A DNA stretch of 38,083 bases from Terriglobales bacterium (GTDB taxonomy: Bacteria > Acidobacteriota > Terriglobia > Bryobacterales > Bryobacteraceae): NCBI GenBank assembly GCA_021372245.1, contig JAJFUV010000340.1:1-38083 (forward strand), read 5' to 3'. Shown piece after piece: positions 9,146 through 17,615 of the stretch. The notes under the pieces are model-generated. The model made no database searches. It was not told the DNA's origin and saw only the letters and a program-made list of their open reading frames with translations. The number at the start of each line of letters is the position of its first letter. The stretch's first letter is position 1. The translations under genes were made by a program, and so were the position numbers.

Positions 9146-9895
9146 TCAGTACATCACCCAACCGCCGTCCACGTTGACGGTCTGGCCCGTCATCCCGTCG
9201 CTCAACTCCGAGGCCAGAAACACGCACACACGGGCCACGTCCAACGGGACGATGCGGCGTCTCAGGCACTGCAACGCGACCACCGCGTCAACCTGCTCCT
9301 GCGTGGCGACCTTCTTCTCCGCCTCGGTCTCGATGGCGCCCGGCGTGACTGCGTTCACGTGAATGTTCGAGCCGCCCACTTCCCGGGCCAGCGCGCGCGT
9401 GAAACCGATGATGCCGCCTTTCGAGGAAACGTAGTGGGTCAGGTCCTTCATCCCAATGTGGAAAGTGACTGAAGAGATGTTCACGATCTTGCCCGAACCC
9501 TGGGCCACCATGTGCGGCAAAGACAGGCGCGTGCACTGAAACACGCCCTTCAGGTTCGTGGAGAGAATTTCGTCCCACTGCGCTTCGGTCATCTCCAGCA
9601 GGCTATGGCGCGGGTAGATGCCGGCGTTGTTCACGAGGATGTCGAGGCGCCCGAAGTCGGATAGTGCGCGCTCGATGGCGGCTCCGGCCTCTCCGGCGTC
9701 CCGCACGTCCCCGCGGCAGGCTACGGCCGCCCCGCCATTGGCCCGGATATCCGCGGCGACTTCCTTCGCGCCCGTGCCGTCACGATCAAAAACCACGACA
9801 CGCGCACCTTCATTGGCAAACGTTCGCGCGATCGACTCTCCAATACCCGTCGCCGCGCCGGTGATGACTGCGACTTTCCTGTTCAGAAGAGCCAT
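9146..9895 (-). CDS. SDR family NAD(P)-dependent oxidoreductase
   Basis: Classical short-chain dehydrogenase of 249 residues. The cofactor motif TGAATGIG is at residues 12-19, NNAG at 89-92, the catalytic Ser in NISS at 141-142, and Tyr155/Lys159 in YVSSK. The C-terminus MTGQTVNVDGGWVMY is typical. An acidic residue after beta-2 (VVFDRD) suggests NAD rather than NADP. The start is the ATG at 9895, with AGGA five bases upstream; the frame is open 15 codons further but adds a non-homologous tail. The pairing with an M81 peptidase and a divergent MFS carrier suggests catabolism of an organic acid or sugar derivative. Substrate unknown. Confidence 0.92.
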   Translation of the reverse strand: MALLNRKVAVITGAATGIGESIARTFANEGARVVVFDRDGTGAKEVAADIRANGGAAVACRGDVRDAGEAGAAIERALSDFGRLDILVNNAGIYPRHSLLEMTEAQWDEILSTNLKGVFQCTRLSLPHMVAQGSGKIVNISSVTFHIGMKDLTHYVSSKGGIIGFTRALAREVGGSNIHVNAVTPGAIETEAEKKVATQEQVDAVVALQCLRRRIVPLDVARVCVFLASELSDGMTGQTVNVDGGWVMY

Positions 9896-9967
9896 GGCGT
9901 CCTGGATGAATTGAACCAGTGTATGACAGCGAACGGTCAACCGGAAGGGCGTCTCTGCCGGGCTGAC

Positions 9968-9991
9968 GGCACTGCGTTTGGCACTGCGTTT
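9968..9991. repeat. Perfect tandem direct repeat, 2 x 12 bp
   Basis: GGCACTGCGTTT occurs twice back to back (9968-9979 and 9980-9991). It sits between the divergent SDR and MFS genes, and its last two bases form the start of the -35 box of the MFS promoter. It may be a regulator binding site; two adjacent 12-bp copies put the sites on nearly the same face of the helix. Confidence 0.6.
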
Positions 9992-10017
9992 GACTTCCCC
10001 TCCGTCTGGACGATAAT
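9990..10017 (+). promoter_or_regulatory. Likely promoter of the MFS transporter gene
   Basis: TTGACT (9990-9995), a 16-base spacer and GATAAT (10012-10017) form a near-consensus sigma70-type promoter. Its expected start point near 10024 gives a leader of about 36 bases to the GTG at 10060. Confidence 0.55.
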
Positions 10018-10059
10018 TGAAGATTCACTCTATTCCCGGAACCGCGTGAGGCAATCCAA

Positions 10060-11349
10060 GTGAATCGCAAACCGATCCGGCACCTGCGATGGTGGATCGC
10101 AGGGCTGCTGTTCACGTCCACGATCATCAACTACGTCGACCGTCAGACGCTGAGCGTACTGGCGCCCTTCCTGAAAGAAGAGTACCAGTGGACGAATACC
10201 GATTTCGCCACCATCCTGATTGCCTTTCGTATCGCATACACCATCGGTCAGGGTGTCTGCGGCCGCCTTCTCGACTGGATGGGCACACGCCGCGGCCTGA
10301 CGCGCACCGTTTTGTTCTACTCGATAGTGGCGTCGCTCACGGCCCTGGCGCAAGGCTTGTGGAGCTTCCGTGTGTTTCGCTTCCTGCTGGGCGCGGGCGA
10401 GTCCGCCAATTGGCCTGGCGCGACCAAAGCGACTTCGGAATGGTTTCCAGCAAAGGAGCGCGCCTGGGCCGTGGCCATGTTCGACAGCGGTTCTTCAATC
10501 GGCGGAGCCGTTGCGCCATTCCTCGTCCTTTGGCTGCATTACACGTTCGGTAGCTGGCGTCCCGCGTTCCTGATCACGGGATCCTTGGGATTGCTTTGGC
10601 TGCTCGCCTGGCGCGCGCTCTATCACACGCCGCGCGAGCACCCGCGTCTTTCGGCCGAAGAGCTGCGCATCATCGAACAGGGTCGTGAACCGGCAGAGTC
10701 GAGCAGTGCGGATCTCCCCAAAGTGGGTTGGGGTAAACTGCTGCGCTATCGCCAGACCTGGGGCATCATGCTGGGCCGCTTCCTGTTGGATCCTTACTGG
10801 TTCCTTATTTCCGAGTGGTTCGCCCTCTACCTGATGAGCAAAGGTTTCCAGATCGAGCAGAGCATCCTGGGTTTCTGGGCGCCGTTCCTGGGCGCGGACC
10901 TGGGCAACTTCTTCGGCGGCGCGCTGTCGAGTTGGTGGATTTCGCGGGGCTGGCCGGTGGGCAAGAGCAGGCGAACCGTGATCTTGATTTTCGGGCCCAG
11001 CATGCTTTTGCTGCTGCTGTCGGTGAGCGTCAAAAGTTACGTGCTCCTCATCCTGCTGTTTGCCTGGGCCTCGTTTGCTTACGCCGCTGCCTCGACCATG
11101 TTCCTGTCGCTGCCGGCAGACGTTTTCCACACGCGCGCGGTAGCCTCGGTGAGCGGCTTGAGCGGCTCCGCTGCCGGCGTCGGCACGCTGATCTCGACCT
11201 ACCTGATCGGCCGCATCACGGACAGGTTCTCGTTCGAGCCGATCATCATCGCGGCTTCCGTGATCCCGTGCATCGCCACCGCCGTGTTCGTCTCCATGGT
11301 ACGCGCGCGCAAGAGTCCGGACCCCCAGGGCGTCGTGCAGAACTTCTAG
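10060..11349 (+). CDS. MFS transporter, anion:cation symporter (ExuT-like) family
   Basis: 429-residue major facilitator with about 12 hydrophobic segments. The first helix and loop (INYVDRQTLSVLAPFLKEEY) are typical of the anion:cation symporter family that includes hexuronate (ExuT) and related sugar-acid carriers, and GRLLDWMGTRRG is the loop 2-3 signature (G-x-L-x-D-x-x-G-x-R). The start is a GTG with GAGG about 9 bases upstream. It is transcribed divergently from the SDR/M81 pair, so the three probably handle the same compound: import, oxidation and amide or peptide cleavage. The exact substrate cannot be read from sequence. Confidence 0.9.
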   Translation: MNRKPIRHLRWWIAGLLFTSTIINYVDRQTLSVLAPFLKEEYQWTNTDFATILIAFRIAYTIGQGVCGRLLDWMGTRRGLTRTVLFYSIVASLTALAQGLWSFRVFRFLLGAGESANWPGATKATSEWFPAKERAWAVAMFDSGSSIGGAVAPFLVLWLHYTFGSWRPAFLITGSLGLLWLLAWRALYHTPREHPRLSAEELRIIEQGREPAESSSADLPKVGWGKLLRYRQTWGIMLGRFLLDPYWFLISEWFALYLMSKGFQIEQSILGFWAPFLGADLGNFFGGALSSWWISRGWPVGKSRRTVILIFGPSMLLLLLSVSVKSYVLLILLFAWASFAYAAASTMFLSLPADVFHTRAVASVSGLSGSAAGVGTLISTYLIGRITDRFSFEPIIIAASVIPCIATAVFVSMVRARKSPDPQGVVQNF

Positions 11350-11409
11350 CTGTGGCAAGAGGCTAATTGCGGCTATGCGGCCGATCCGCTAGATTGGGAA
11401 TTGACGCGC

Positions 11410-11499
11410 GGAGGAATGGCCGAGTGGTTGAAGGCGGCGGTCTTGAAAACCGTTAGCGGGGTGACTCGCTCGGGGGTTCGAATCCCTCTTCCTCCGCCA
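11410..11499 (+). tRNA. tRNA-Ser (anticodon UGA)
   Basis: A 90-base class II tRNA. The acceptor stem GGAGGAA (11410-11416) pairs with TTCCTCC (11489-11495); discriminator G at 11496 and encoded CCA at 11497-11499. The D arm starts TGGCCGAGTGG. The anticodon loop is CTTGAAA with TGA at 11444-11446. A long variable arm (TAGCGGGGTGACTCGCT) and the T arm GGGGGTTCGAATCCC complete it. Confidence 0.97.
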
Positions 11500-11647
11500 G
11501 TTCCCACGCGAGTCTCCCCCCGGAAACGCCATCGCTAACTCATTCATCTCTATCACCTTGGTTGTCTCCGGCCATGCGACGGAAAGCTCCCTGGCCGCTT
11601 TACTTTCAAAGCTGAACTAACTCGCCCCGATAATGTGCCTGTCATCA
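11500..11647. other. Intergenic stretch without recognisable feature
   Basis: Between the tRNA-Ser gene and the promoter of the first TonB receptor I see no conserved coding frame, no strong hairpin with T-tract and no repeat of the tRNA 3' end. There is therefore no sign of an integration site duplication here. Confidence 0.5.
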
Positions 11648-11675
11648 TTGACCGGGCGCGCCGCAGGGGTATATA
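11648..11675 (+). promoter_or_regulatory. Likely promoter of receptor/hydrolase cassette 1
   Basis: TTGACC (11648-11653), a 16-base spacer and TATATA (11670-11675, within GTATATAAG). A start near 11682 would give a leader of about 75 bases before the ATG at 11758. The corresponding region of cassette 2 (17423-17615) shows no match of equal quality. Confidence 0.5.
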
Positions 11676-11757
11676 AGAGGTACGAGAAGGTGGGTGGAGT
11701 GTCCAGCAACGGACGCTAAATGCAGTCTCAAGAATTGGCAGTCGAGAGGTCTTGTTT

Positions 11758-14700
11758 ATGTTATACGGAAAGGTATTCCCGCTATTCGCACTTGCGGTGG
11801 CGGTTCTCCTGCTCACGCCTGTTGGACTCTGCGCGCAGGATGCGCGCGGAAACATCGTGGGCCGCGTTACAGATTCCACAGACGCGGTAGTTGCGGGCGC
11901 TGAAGTGCGCGCCACGAACACCGCGACGAATGTCTCGGCAGTATCCAGAAGCAATGAAGCCGGCAACTTCGTCCTTGCCTATCTGTTGCCAGGCACATAT
12001 ACGATAGAAGCTGAGTTCAAAGGCTTCAAGAAGTTCGTGCGCCAAGGCATCCAGGTGCGCATCGGCGATCAGGTGAGGGTGGATATCCCCCTGGAAGTCG
12101 GCAACCAAACGGAAACGGTCCAGGTAACCGCGGAGACGCCGCTGCTCGACACCGTCGATGCCAGTCTGGGCCAAGTGATCAACGAACGTCAAGTCGCGGA
12201 ACTGCCGTCGTTCGGCGGGGCGCCGTATAACCTGGCCTTGTTGTCGCCCGGCATGATCAACACAACCAATCTTCGCACGCGCTATGTAGGCACGCCTGGC
12301 GCGCAGTCCGACTTCGCAGTGGACGGCACGGGCCAAAGGAACAGCGATTTCACCATTGACGGCGTCCCCAACAGCTTGGACAAAGGCATTGTCTTCGTCC
12401 CGCCGCAGATGTCGGTGAGTGAATTCAAGGTGCAAAGCCTGTCGTACGACTCCTCCATCGGCCACACCGCGGGGGCGTTGGTGAACGTCAGTCTGAAGAG
12501 CGGCACCAACGATCTGCACGGCGAAGGGCACTTCTTCTATCGCAACAAGGTGTTCGATACGCCGACAATCTTCCAGAATCGCGCAGGACAGAAAGTAGCA
12601 CCATTCAAGGACAACCGTTACGGAGCCAGCGCGGGCGGCCCGGTGTACATCCCGAAGGTCTACAACGGCAAGAACAAGACCTTCTGGTTCTACTTGTGGG
12701 AAGAGAACTATGTCACGTACAGCTACGACTACACGAACACGGTTCCCACGGCAGCCATGAAGCAGGGCGACCTTTCCCCGCTTCTGGCTTTGGGCGGCAC
12801 GTATCAGGTGTATGATCCGTTTTCGACCAAAGCCCTTACGGATGGCCGTTTTCAGAGGACCCCGTTGGCGGGAAACATGATTCCCAAGAACCTCATCAGC
12901 CCGGTGACGCAGAACCTTCTCAAGTTCTGGCCGGAGCCGAACCAGACCGGCACCAAGGAATTCAAGAACAATCATTTCGTCAGCTACGCGGGCCCGTTCC
13001 CGGTGTGGACGCACCTGGCTCGCCTGGATCATGCTTTCAATCCCAACCACCGCATGTACTTCCGCCTGATGCGGGAGGGCTTCTACAGCAAGTCCAACCG
13101 CCGGTTCCTGGATGACAACGACGGTCTGGATTACCGGCAGGACAAGTGGGGATTCGCTCTTGACGACGTATACGTGTTCAATCCCAACTTCTTTATGGAC
13201 GTCCGCTACGGTATGGCCTACCGCTGGGGATGGCAGGGAAGTTTCCGGAAGGGCTACGATCTGAGTCAACTCGGATTCTCGTCCAATTTTCTGTCGCAGC
13301 TCCCTGAGAAGGACGTCTTGAACTTCCCCCGCGTGGCGGTGTCCCCGTTCACATCGCTGCAGGGCAATGCCGGAGTCGGCAATTGGGGTGGTCTGATCCA
13401 CTCACTGGACGCCAGCTTTACCAAACTCCAGGGCAAGCACAGCATCAAGTTCGGCTTTGGGGGACGTCTGACGCGCGAGTCCTCGAACATCAACACGTTC
13501 GATGTGATGCCGTATTTCACCTTCGCCAGCACATACACCAACGGCCCGTACAACACTTCGTCGGCGCCTACCATGGGCGGCGAAATCGCGTCGTTCCTGT
13601 ACGGCCTGCCGTCCACGTCAAGTTATGTATCGAAGACGGCCAGCTATGCCGACCAGGAGATCTACACCGGGCTCTACGTGCAGGACGACATCAACCTGAC
13701 CCGCAAGCTCACCCTCAACCTCGGTGTGCGGTGGGAGTATGAGACGCCGGTCACGGAACGCTACAACCGGTCGGTGGCCGGTTTCGCCTACGACCAGGCA
13801 AGCCCGATCGCTGCGCAGGCCCAGGCCAATTACGCCGCGGGCACTCAGATACCGGAACTGCCGGCCAGCGCCTTCAAGGTGATGGGTGGTCCGACGTTCG
13901 CGGGCATCGCCCCCAATTCTCGCGGGATCTGGAACGGTGAGAAGAACAACTTCATGCCGCGCATTGGCTTGGCTTACCAGATCCGGCCGACCACGATCCT
14001 GCGCACCGGCTACGGCATTTTCTATGACTCCATCGGGATCAACGGCTACAACTCGATCCAGACCGGCTTCAGCACCACCACGCCGGTGCAAGTTTCGATG
14101 GACAGCGGCGTGACTTATGTCGCCTCCCTGACAAATCCATTCCCCAACGGATTGATCCAGCCCCAGGGCGCCGCCGGCGGATTGACCACGAACTTGGGGC
14201 AGTCACTCACCCTTTACGGGCGAGACCGCAAGAATCCTTACAACCAGCGGTGGTCCTTGGGGATCCAGCATTTGCTCCCGGGCCAACTCAAGGCCGAGGT
14301 CACGTACGTTGGCAACCGCGGCACGCGTCTCCAGGTCGCCCGGAACATGAATACGCTTCCGCAGCAGTACCTGAGCAAGTCGCTGGTTCGCGATCAGGCT
14401 ACCATCACCTACCTGGGCGCGAGTTTCCCGAGCCCGTTCTATGGCATCAATTCGATCTACGGCAAGAATATCTCGCGGCAAGGGTTGCTATATCCGTATC
14501 CGCAGTTCGGCGGCATCACGATCTATGAGCCCGTCGGGTACTCCTGGTATCACGCCCTGCAAGCCTCGGCGGAAAGGCGTTTCTCGAAGGGTTTCATGTT
14601 CATGTTCAACTACACCTACTCGCGTTCGATGGACGCCTCTGGCTACTTGAACGCAAGCGATGCCAGGCCATACGAGTCGCTGTCGGCCAACGACCGGCCG

Positions 14701-15231
14701 CACCGCGTGGTTATCAGCGGTATTTATGAGTTACCCTTCGGGCGCAAGCGGCGGATAGGCGCGAATATGCCTGCGGCGTTGAACTTCTTCGCCGGCGGCT
14801 GGCAACTCAACGGCGTGATGCAGCGCCAGAGCGGTCAGGCGCTGGTGTGGGGCGACGTCTGGACGCTGTTCACGGGCGATTCCACCAAAGTGGGTCTGTC
14901 CAAGAACGAGCGCAACGTGGACCGGTGGTTCAACACCGGCGCCGGCTTCAACAAGATCAGCTCGCAGCAGCTCGGATCCAACGTACGCTACTCGCCATGG
15001 CGGTTCAGCAACCTGCGGGCCGACGGCCAGGCGCGGTGGGACTTCTCCATTTTCAAGAATTTCCTGATACAGGAGAAGTTGACCGTGCAGTACCGCGCTG
15101 AAATCATCAATGCCTGGAACCATCCCAACCTGCTGACTCCAGATATGACCCCGACCAGCAGCACGTTCGGCATGGTTACCACCCAGGACGCCACGCGTAC
15201 GTGGGTCATGTCGTTGAAGCTGTCTTTCTAA
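11758..15231 (+). CDS. TonB-dependent receptor, Oar-like, with N-terminal carboxypeptidase-regulatory domain (copy 1)
   Basis: 1157-residue outer-membrane protein. A signal peptide (hydrophobic core FPLFALAVAVLLLTPVGLCA) is followed by a carboxypeptidase-regulatory-like beta-sandwich at about residues 28-110 (GRVTDSTDAVVAGAEVRATN to YLLPGTYTIEAEFKGFKKF). Next come the plug (about 115-230, with TVQVTAETPLLDT and ATIDGVPNS-like FTIDGVPNS) and a long beta-barrel ending in the aromatic residue expected for barrel assembly (VMSLKLSF). Such receptors are very numerous in Acidobacteriota and import or bind ligands at the cell surface with TonB energy. The ATG at 11758 is chosen over a TTG at 11752, because GAGAGGT stands 7 bases before the ATG. 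The gene for a secreted hydrolase follows. The ligand is unknown. Confidence 0.92.
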   Translation: MLYGKVFPLFALAVAVLLLTPVGLCAQDARGNIVGRVTDSTDAVVAGAEVRATNTATNVSAVSRSNEAGNFVLAYLLPGTYTIEAEFKGFKKFVRQGIQVRIGDQVRVDIPLEVGNQTETVQVTAETPLLDTVDASLGQVINERQVAELPSFGGAPYNLALLSPGMINTTNLRTRYVGTPGAQSDFAVDGTGQRNSDFTIDGVPNSLDKGIVFVPPQMSVSEFKVQSLSYDSSIGHTAGALVNVSLKSGTNDLHGEGHFFYRNKVFDTPTIFQNRAGQKVAPFKDNRYGASAGGPVYIPKVYNGKNKTFWFYLWEENYVTYSYDYTNTVPTAAMKQGDLSPLLALGGTYQVYDPFSTKALTDGRFQRTPLAGNMIPKNLISPVTQNLLKFWPEPNQTGTKEFKNNHFVSYAGPFPVWTHLARLDHAFNPNHRMYFRLMREGFYSKSNRRFLDDNDGLDYRQDKWGFALDDVYVFNPNFFMDVRYGMAYRWGWQGSFRKGYDLSQLGFSSNFLSQLPEKDVLNFPRVAVSPFTSLQGNAGVGNWGGLIHSLDASFTKLQGKHSIKFGFGGRLTRESSNINTFDVMPYFTFASTYTNGPYNTSSAPTMGGEIASFLYGLPSTSSYVSKTASYADQEIYTGLYVQDDINLTRKLTLNLGVRWEYETPVTERYNRSVAGFAYDQASPIAAQAQANYAAGTQIPELPASAFKVMGGPTFAGIAPNSRGIWNGEKNNFMPRIGLAYQIRPTTILRTGYGIFYDSIGINGYNSIQTGFSTTTPVQVSMDSGVTYVASLTNPFPNGLIQPQGAAGGLTTNLGQSLTLYGRDRKNPYNQRWSLGIQHLLPGQLKAEVTYVGNRGTRLQVARNMNTLPQQYLSKSLVRDQATITYLGASFPSPFYGINSIYGKNISRQGLLYPYPQFGGITIYEPVGYSWYHALQASAERRFSKGFMFMFNYTYSRSMDASGYLNASDARPYESLSANDRPHRVVISGIYELPFGRKRRIGANMPAALNFFAGGWQLNGVMQRQSGQALVWGDVWTLFTGDSTKVGLSKNERNVDRWFNTGAGFNKISSQQLGSNVRYSPWRFSNLRADGQARWDFSIFKNFLIQEKLTVQYRAEIINAWNHPNLLTPDMTPTSSTFGMVTTQDATRTWVMSLKLSF

Positions 15232-15282
15232 TCCGCCGGATCGGAGAGGTTTAGTCAGCCGATCCCCTGAAGTAGAGGTACT

Positions 15283-15310
15283 GGGCGGTCACCCGCGCAG
15301 GTGACCGCCC
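15283..15310 (+). promoter_or_regulatory. Strong intercistronic hairpin between receptor 1 and hydrolase 1
   Basis: GGGCGGTCACC (15283-15293) and GGTGACCGCCC (15300-15310) form a perfect 11-bp stem with a 6-base loop CGCGCA. No T-tract follows, so it is not a classical intrinsic terminator. It may protect or process the receptor mRNA or reduce read-through into the hydrolase gene. Confidence 0.75.
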
Positions 15311-15336
15311 AACGCACTATCCCCTATAAAACCAAC

Positions 15337-16665
15337 ATGTTCAAACACACTGCCAGGGTGGTTATCTTCCTGGCCGCCGTCGCGGCCTTCGCGCAATCTG
15401 ATTGGAAAGTGGGCGCGGCAAAGCTCGTGATTACGCCCAAGGAGCCGATCTGGATGGCTGGTTTCGGCTTCCGTGACAGGCCGTCGGAGGGCGTCCGCCA
15501 GGACATTTACGTACGCGCCCTGGCGTTGCAGGACGCGAGCGCGAAGACCTCTGTGCTGGTCACGCTTGACTTGGCCGGCGTCGAGCGCCAGATGTCGGAC
15601 GAAATGGCGGCGCGATGCCTGCAGCGCTATGGGCTCGTGCGGGACCGCCTGGTACTGAACGTTTCGCACACGCATAGCGGCCCAGTGGCCGGCCTTGTAC
15701 CCATGCCGCTTTACGACCTCACACCCGCGCAACGCGACGTCGTTCGCCGCTACACTACGGAGTTGATCGAAAAGACAGTTGACGTCGTGGGCATGGCGAT
15801 CCAGGACATGGCGCCAGCGAACCTGAGTTTCGAGCAGGGGCTGGCCGGTATCGCCGTGAATCGCCGGCGAGTCGGTCGGAGGTCATTGCCCGGCCCGGTG
15901 GATCACGACGTGCCGGTGCTGGCCGTGCGCGACCCGGCGGGCAAGTTGCGCGTCGTCGTGGTAGGGTACGCCTGCCACGCTACCATGCTAAGCGACTACA
16001 AGATCAGCAACGACTATCCCGGCTACGCCAGGGAAGCGATCGAGAAAACTCATCCCGGCGCGCTAGCCATGTTCGTGCAGGGCTGCGGCGCGGATTCCAA
16101 CGCGTTCCCGCGCGCGGGCGAAGAGTTGTGTCAACGGCGCGGCGAGATGCTCGCTGCCGCCGTCGAGCTGGTGTTGAAAGGCAAAATGAAGCCGGTATCT
16201 GGCCCGCTGCGCGGAGCCTTCGATCGCGTGGACCTGCCGTATCACGAGATGCTCACGCGCGAGCAACTGCAAAAGCGGCTGGAGCACAAAACAAAGATTT
16301 ACCGGACCACGGCTCGGTACCTGCTGGACCAACTCGACCGCGACGGCAAGTTCCCGAATAGCTGCTCCTGCCCGATCCAGGTCTGGCGGTTCGGCGAGAG
16401 TCTGAAATTCATCATCCTGGGCGGCGAAGATGTGGTGGACTACTCACTGCGGCTCAAGAATCAATTTGGATTTGACAACACCTGGGTGGCGGGTTACTCG
16501 AACGACGTTCCCGCCTACATTCCCTCCAAGCGTGTGGTTCAGGAGGGCGGATACGAGGGGGGCGAGGCGCTGGTGTTTTTCGGCCGTCCCGGCAAGTTCA
16601 GTGCGGCCGTGGAAGAGATCATCGTCGAGAAGGTAGGCGATTTAATGGAGCGCACGGCCCATTGA
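15337..16665 (+). CDS. Secreted neutral/alkaline ceramidase-like hydrolase (copy 1)
   Basis: 442 residues with a signal peptide (VVIFLAAVAAFA, cleavage before Q). The N-terminal domain resembles neutral/alkaline non-lysosomal ceramidase, a zinc amidase that splits ceramide into fatty acid and sphingosine. NVSHTHSGP and VGYACHATM supply the two expected zinc His ligands; WVAGYSNDVPAYIPSKR and EGGYEGGEA match the C-terminal part with the Tyr ligand region. The nucleophile segment reads FVQGCGADSNAFPR, where true ceramidases have a GDVSPN-type sequence, so the catalytic Ser is not at its usual place. The protein is also shorter than ceramidases of about 650 residues and lacks their C-terminal Ig-like domain. 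It is best called ceramidase-like with unknown amide substrate. The ATG at 15337 matches the start of copy 2 but has no visible Shine-Dalgarno. Confidence 0.82.
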   Translation: MFKHTARVVIFLAAVAAFAQSDWKVGAAKLVITPKEPIWMAGFGFRDRPSEGVRQDIYVRALALQDASAKTSVLVTLDLAGVERQMSDEMAARCLQRYGLVRDRLVLNVSHTHSGPVAGLVPMPLYDLTPAQRDVVRRYTTELIEKTVDVVGMAIQDMAPANLSFEQGLAGIAVNRRRVGRRSLPGPVDHDVPVLAVRDPAGKLRVVVVGYACHATMLSDYKISNDYPGYAREAIEKTHPGALAMFVQGCGADSNAFPRAGEELCQRRGEMLAAAVELVLKGKMKPVSGPLRGAFDRVDLPYHEMLTREQLQKRLEHKTKIYRTTARYLLDQLDRDGKFPNSCSCPIQVWRFGESLKFIILGGEDVVDYSLRLKNQFGFDNTWVAGYSNDVPAYIPSKRVVQEGGYEGGEALVFFGRPGKFSAAVEEIIVEKVGDLMERTAH

Positions 16666-16711
16666 AAGCCGGGCGGGCGCAATTATATGGAAGGTGCCAG
16701 GAGGCGCCATA

Positions 16712-17422
16712 ATGCACAAGAAAATCGGAATTCTGGGCGGCTTGAGTCCGGAATCGACTGTGGCCTACTACGAGTACATCACGCGATCATATGTGGCCCG
16801 TTTCGGGGATTGCGGTTATCCGGAGGTCCTCGTTTATAGCGTCAATTTCCAGCAATACATGGATTGGCAGCGCGGGAACCAGTGGGCCGAGGCGGCCCAG
16901 GCAATGGCGGACTCGCTGAACGCGCTGCACGCCGCGGGAGCCGACTTCGGCCTTATTTCAACGAACACGATGCACCTGGTTTTCGACCAGGTGCAGGCGA
17001 AAGTCGATATGCCGCTGCTGAGCATCGTGGAGACCACCGCGCAGGCGGTTGGGGCAGCCAACATCAAGACCGTCGGGCTGCTTGGGTCCGTGTTCACCAT
17101 GCGGGAGAACTTCTACCGCGACGGACTCAAGCGGGCCGGCATCGAGACACTGGTGCCCGAACCGGCCGATCACGAGCGCATCAACGAAATCATTTTCGGG
17201 GAACTCTGCCGCGGCGTGCGCCGCCCGGAATCCCGCCGCTTCTTCCAGACCGTAATGGAAGGGTTATGCCGCCGGGGTGCCGGGGGCGTGATCCTTGGAT
17301 GCACTGAAATCCCCTTGCTGGTCACCCAGAAGGATTGCCGCGTCCCGCTTTTCGACACCACGGCGCTACACGCGCAGCGCGCCCTTGACTACGCGATCTC
17401 AAGAGGCGGCAACGGACGCTAG
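16712..17422 (+). CDS. Aspartate/glutamate racemase family protein (YgeA-like)
   Basis: 236-residue cofactor-independent amino-acid racemase. KIGILGGLSPESTVAYYEYI is the family N-terminus. The two catalytic positions are Thr84 in STNTMH and Cys197 in VILGCTEIPLLV. This Thr/Cys pair, rather than Cys/Cys, is what is known for the E. coli L-Asp/Glu-specific enzyme YgeA (Thr83/Cys197). The ATG at 16712 has AGGAGG 7 bases upstream; an open frame begins 18 bases earlier. It lies 46 bases after hydrolase 1 on the same strand and is the only gene that has no counterpart in cassette 2. It may interconvert D- and L-acidic amino acids released from an imported compound. The physiological substrate is inferred. 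Confidence 0.88.
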   Translation: MHKKIGILGGLSPESTVAYYEYITRSYVARFGDCGYPEVLVYSVNFQQYMDWQRGNQWAEAAQAMADSLNALHAAGADFGLISTNTMHLVFDQVQAKVDMPLLSIVETTAQAVGAANIKTVGLLGSVFTMRENFYRDGLKRAGIETLVPEPADHERINEIIFGELCRGVRRPESRRFFQTVMEGLCRRGAGGVILGCTEIPLLVTQKDCRVPLFDTTALHAQRALDYAISRGGNGR

Positions 17423-17615
17423 AACCACTCCGATAGGCGCAAGAGATCGAGGTTCCAACCGGTGTTGCGCCGGTGTAAAATAACCCTATCGGGTCTTTGG
17501 CATTGCGCGTATCCACGCGTCTAATACCTGCGAAACAATCGTGTTCGACAGAATTGCGGCGCCTTGAGGCGTCGTGGATTGTACTTTGATTTGAGACATT
17601 TTATGGGGAAATCTT
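17423..17615. other. Spacer between racemase and cassette 2
   Basis: This spacer holds two small imperfect hairpins (ACCGG/CCGGT around 17459-17475; GGCGCC/GGCGTC around 17559-17574) and a weak promoter-like pair TTCCAA (17453) and TAAAAT (17476) 17 bases apart. A purine-rich GGGGAAA precedes the ATG at 17616. Nothing here is strong enough to call a defined promoter or terminator. Confidence 0.35.

Larger units (their letters stand above)
11758..16665 (+). repeat. Tandem duplication, copy 1 (receptor + ceramidase-like hydrolase)
   Basis: The two-gene cassette 11758-16665 is repeated in the same order and orientation at 17616-22496. The receptors have the same length (1157 residues) and are mostly identical; the hydrolases also have the same length (442 residues) but are less similar. 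The spacer between the two genes (105 versus 78 bases) is not alignable, although both spacers hold a strong hairpin. Confidence 0.93.

Noticed and set aside
11782..13401. Long minus-strand open frame opposite the first TonB receptor, with a similar one at 18060-19127 opposite the second
   Set aside because: Both are shadows of the same duplicated gene. Their similarity to each other follows from the receptor similarity and is not independent evidence of coding.
15283..15310. Intrinsic terminator after receptor 1 (and the matching one at 21105-21152)
   Set aside because: The stems are strong but no T-tract follows either one, and a co-directional partner gene starts within 30 bases. An mRNA stability or attenuation element is more likely.
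17453..17481. Promoter for receptor cassette 2 (TTCCAA, 17 bases, TAAAAT)
   Set aside because: The -35 match is weak and the leader would be long with small hairpins, so it was kept only as a remark in the spacer entry.
11410..17615. Genomic island inserted at tRNA-Ser
   Set aside because: No integrase or transposase gene and no second copy of the tRNA 3' end were seen in the window, and base composition looks like the neighbours.
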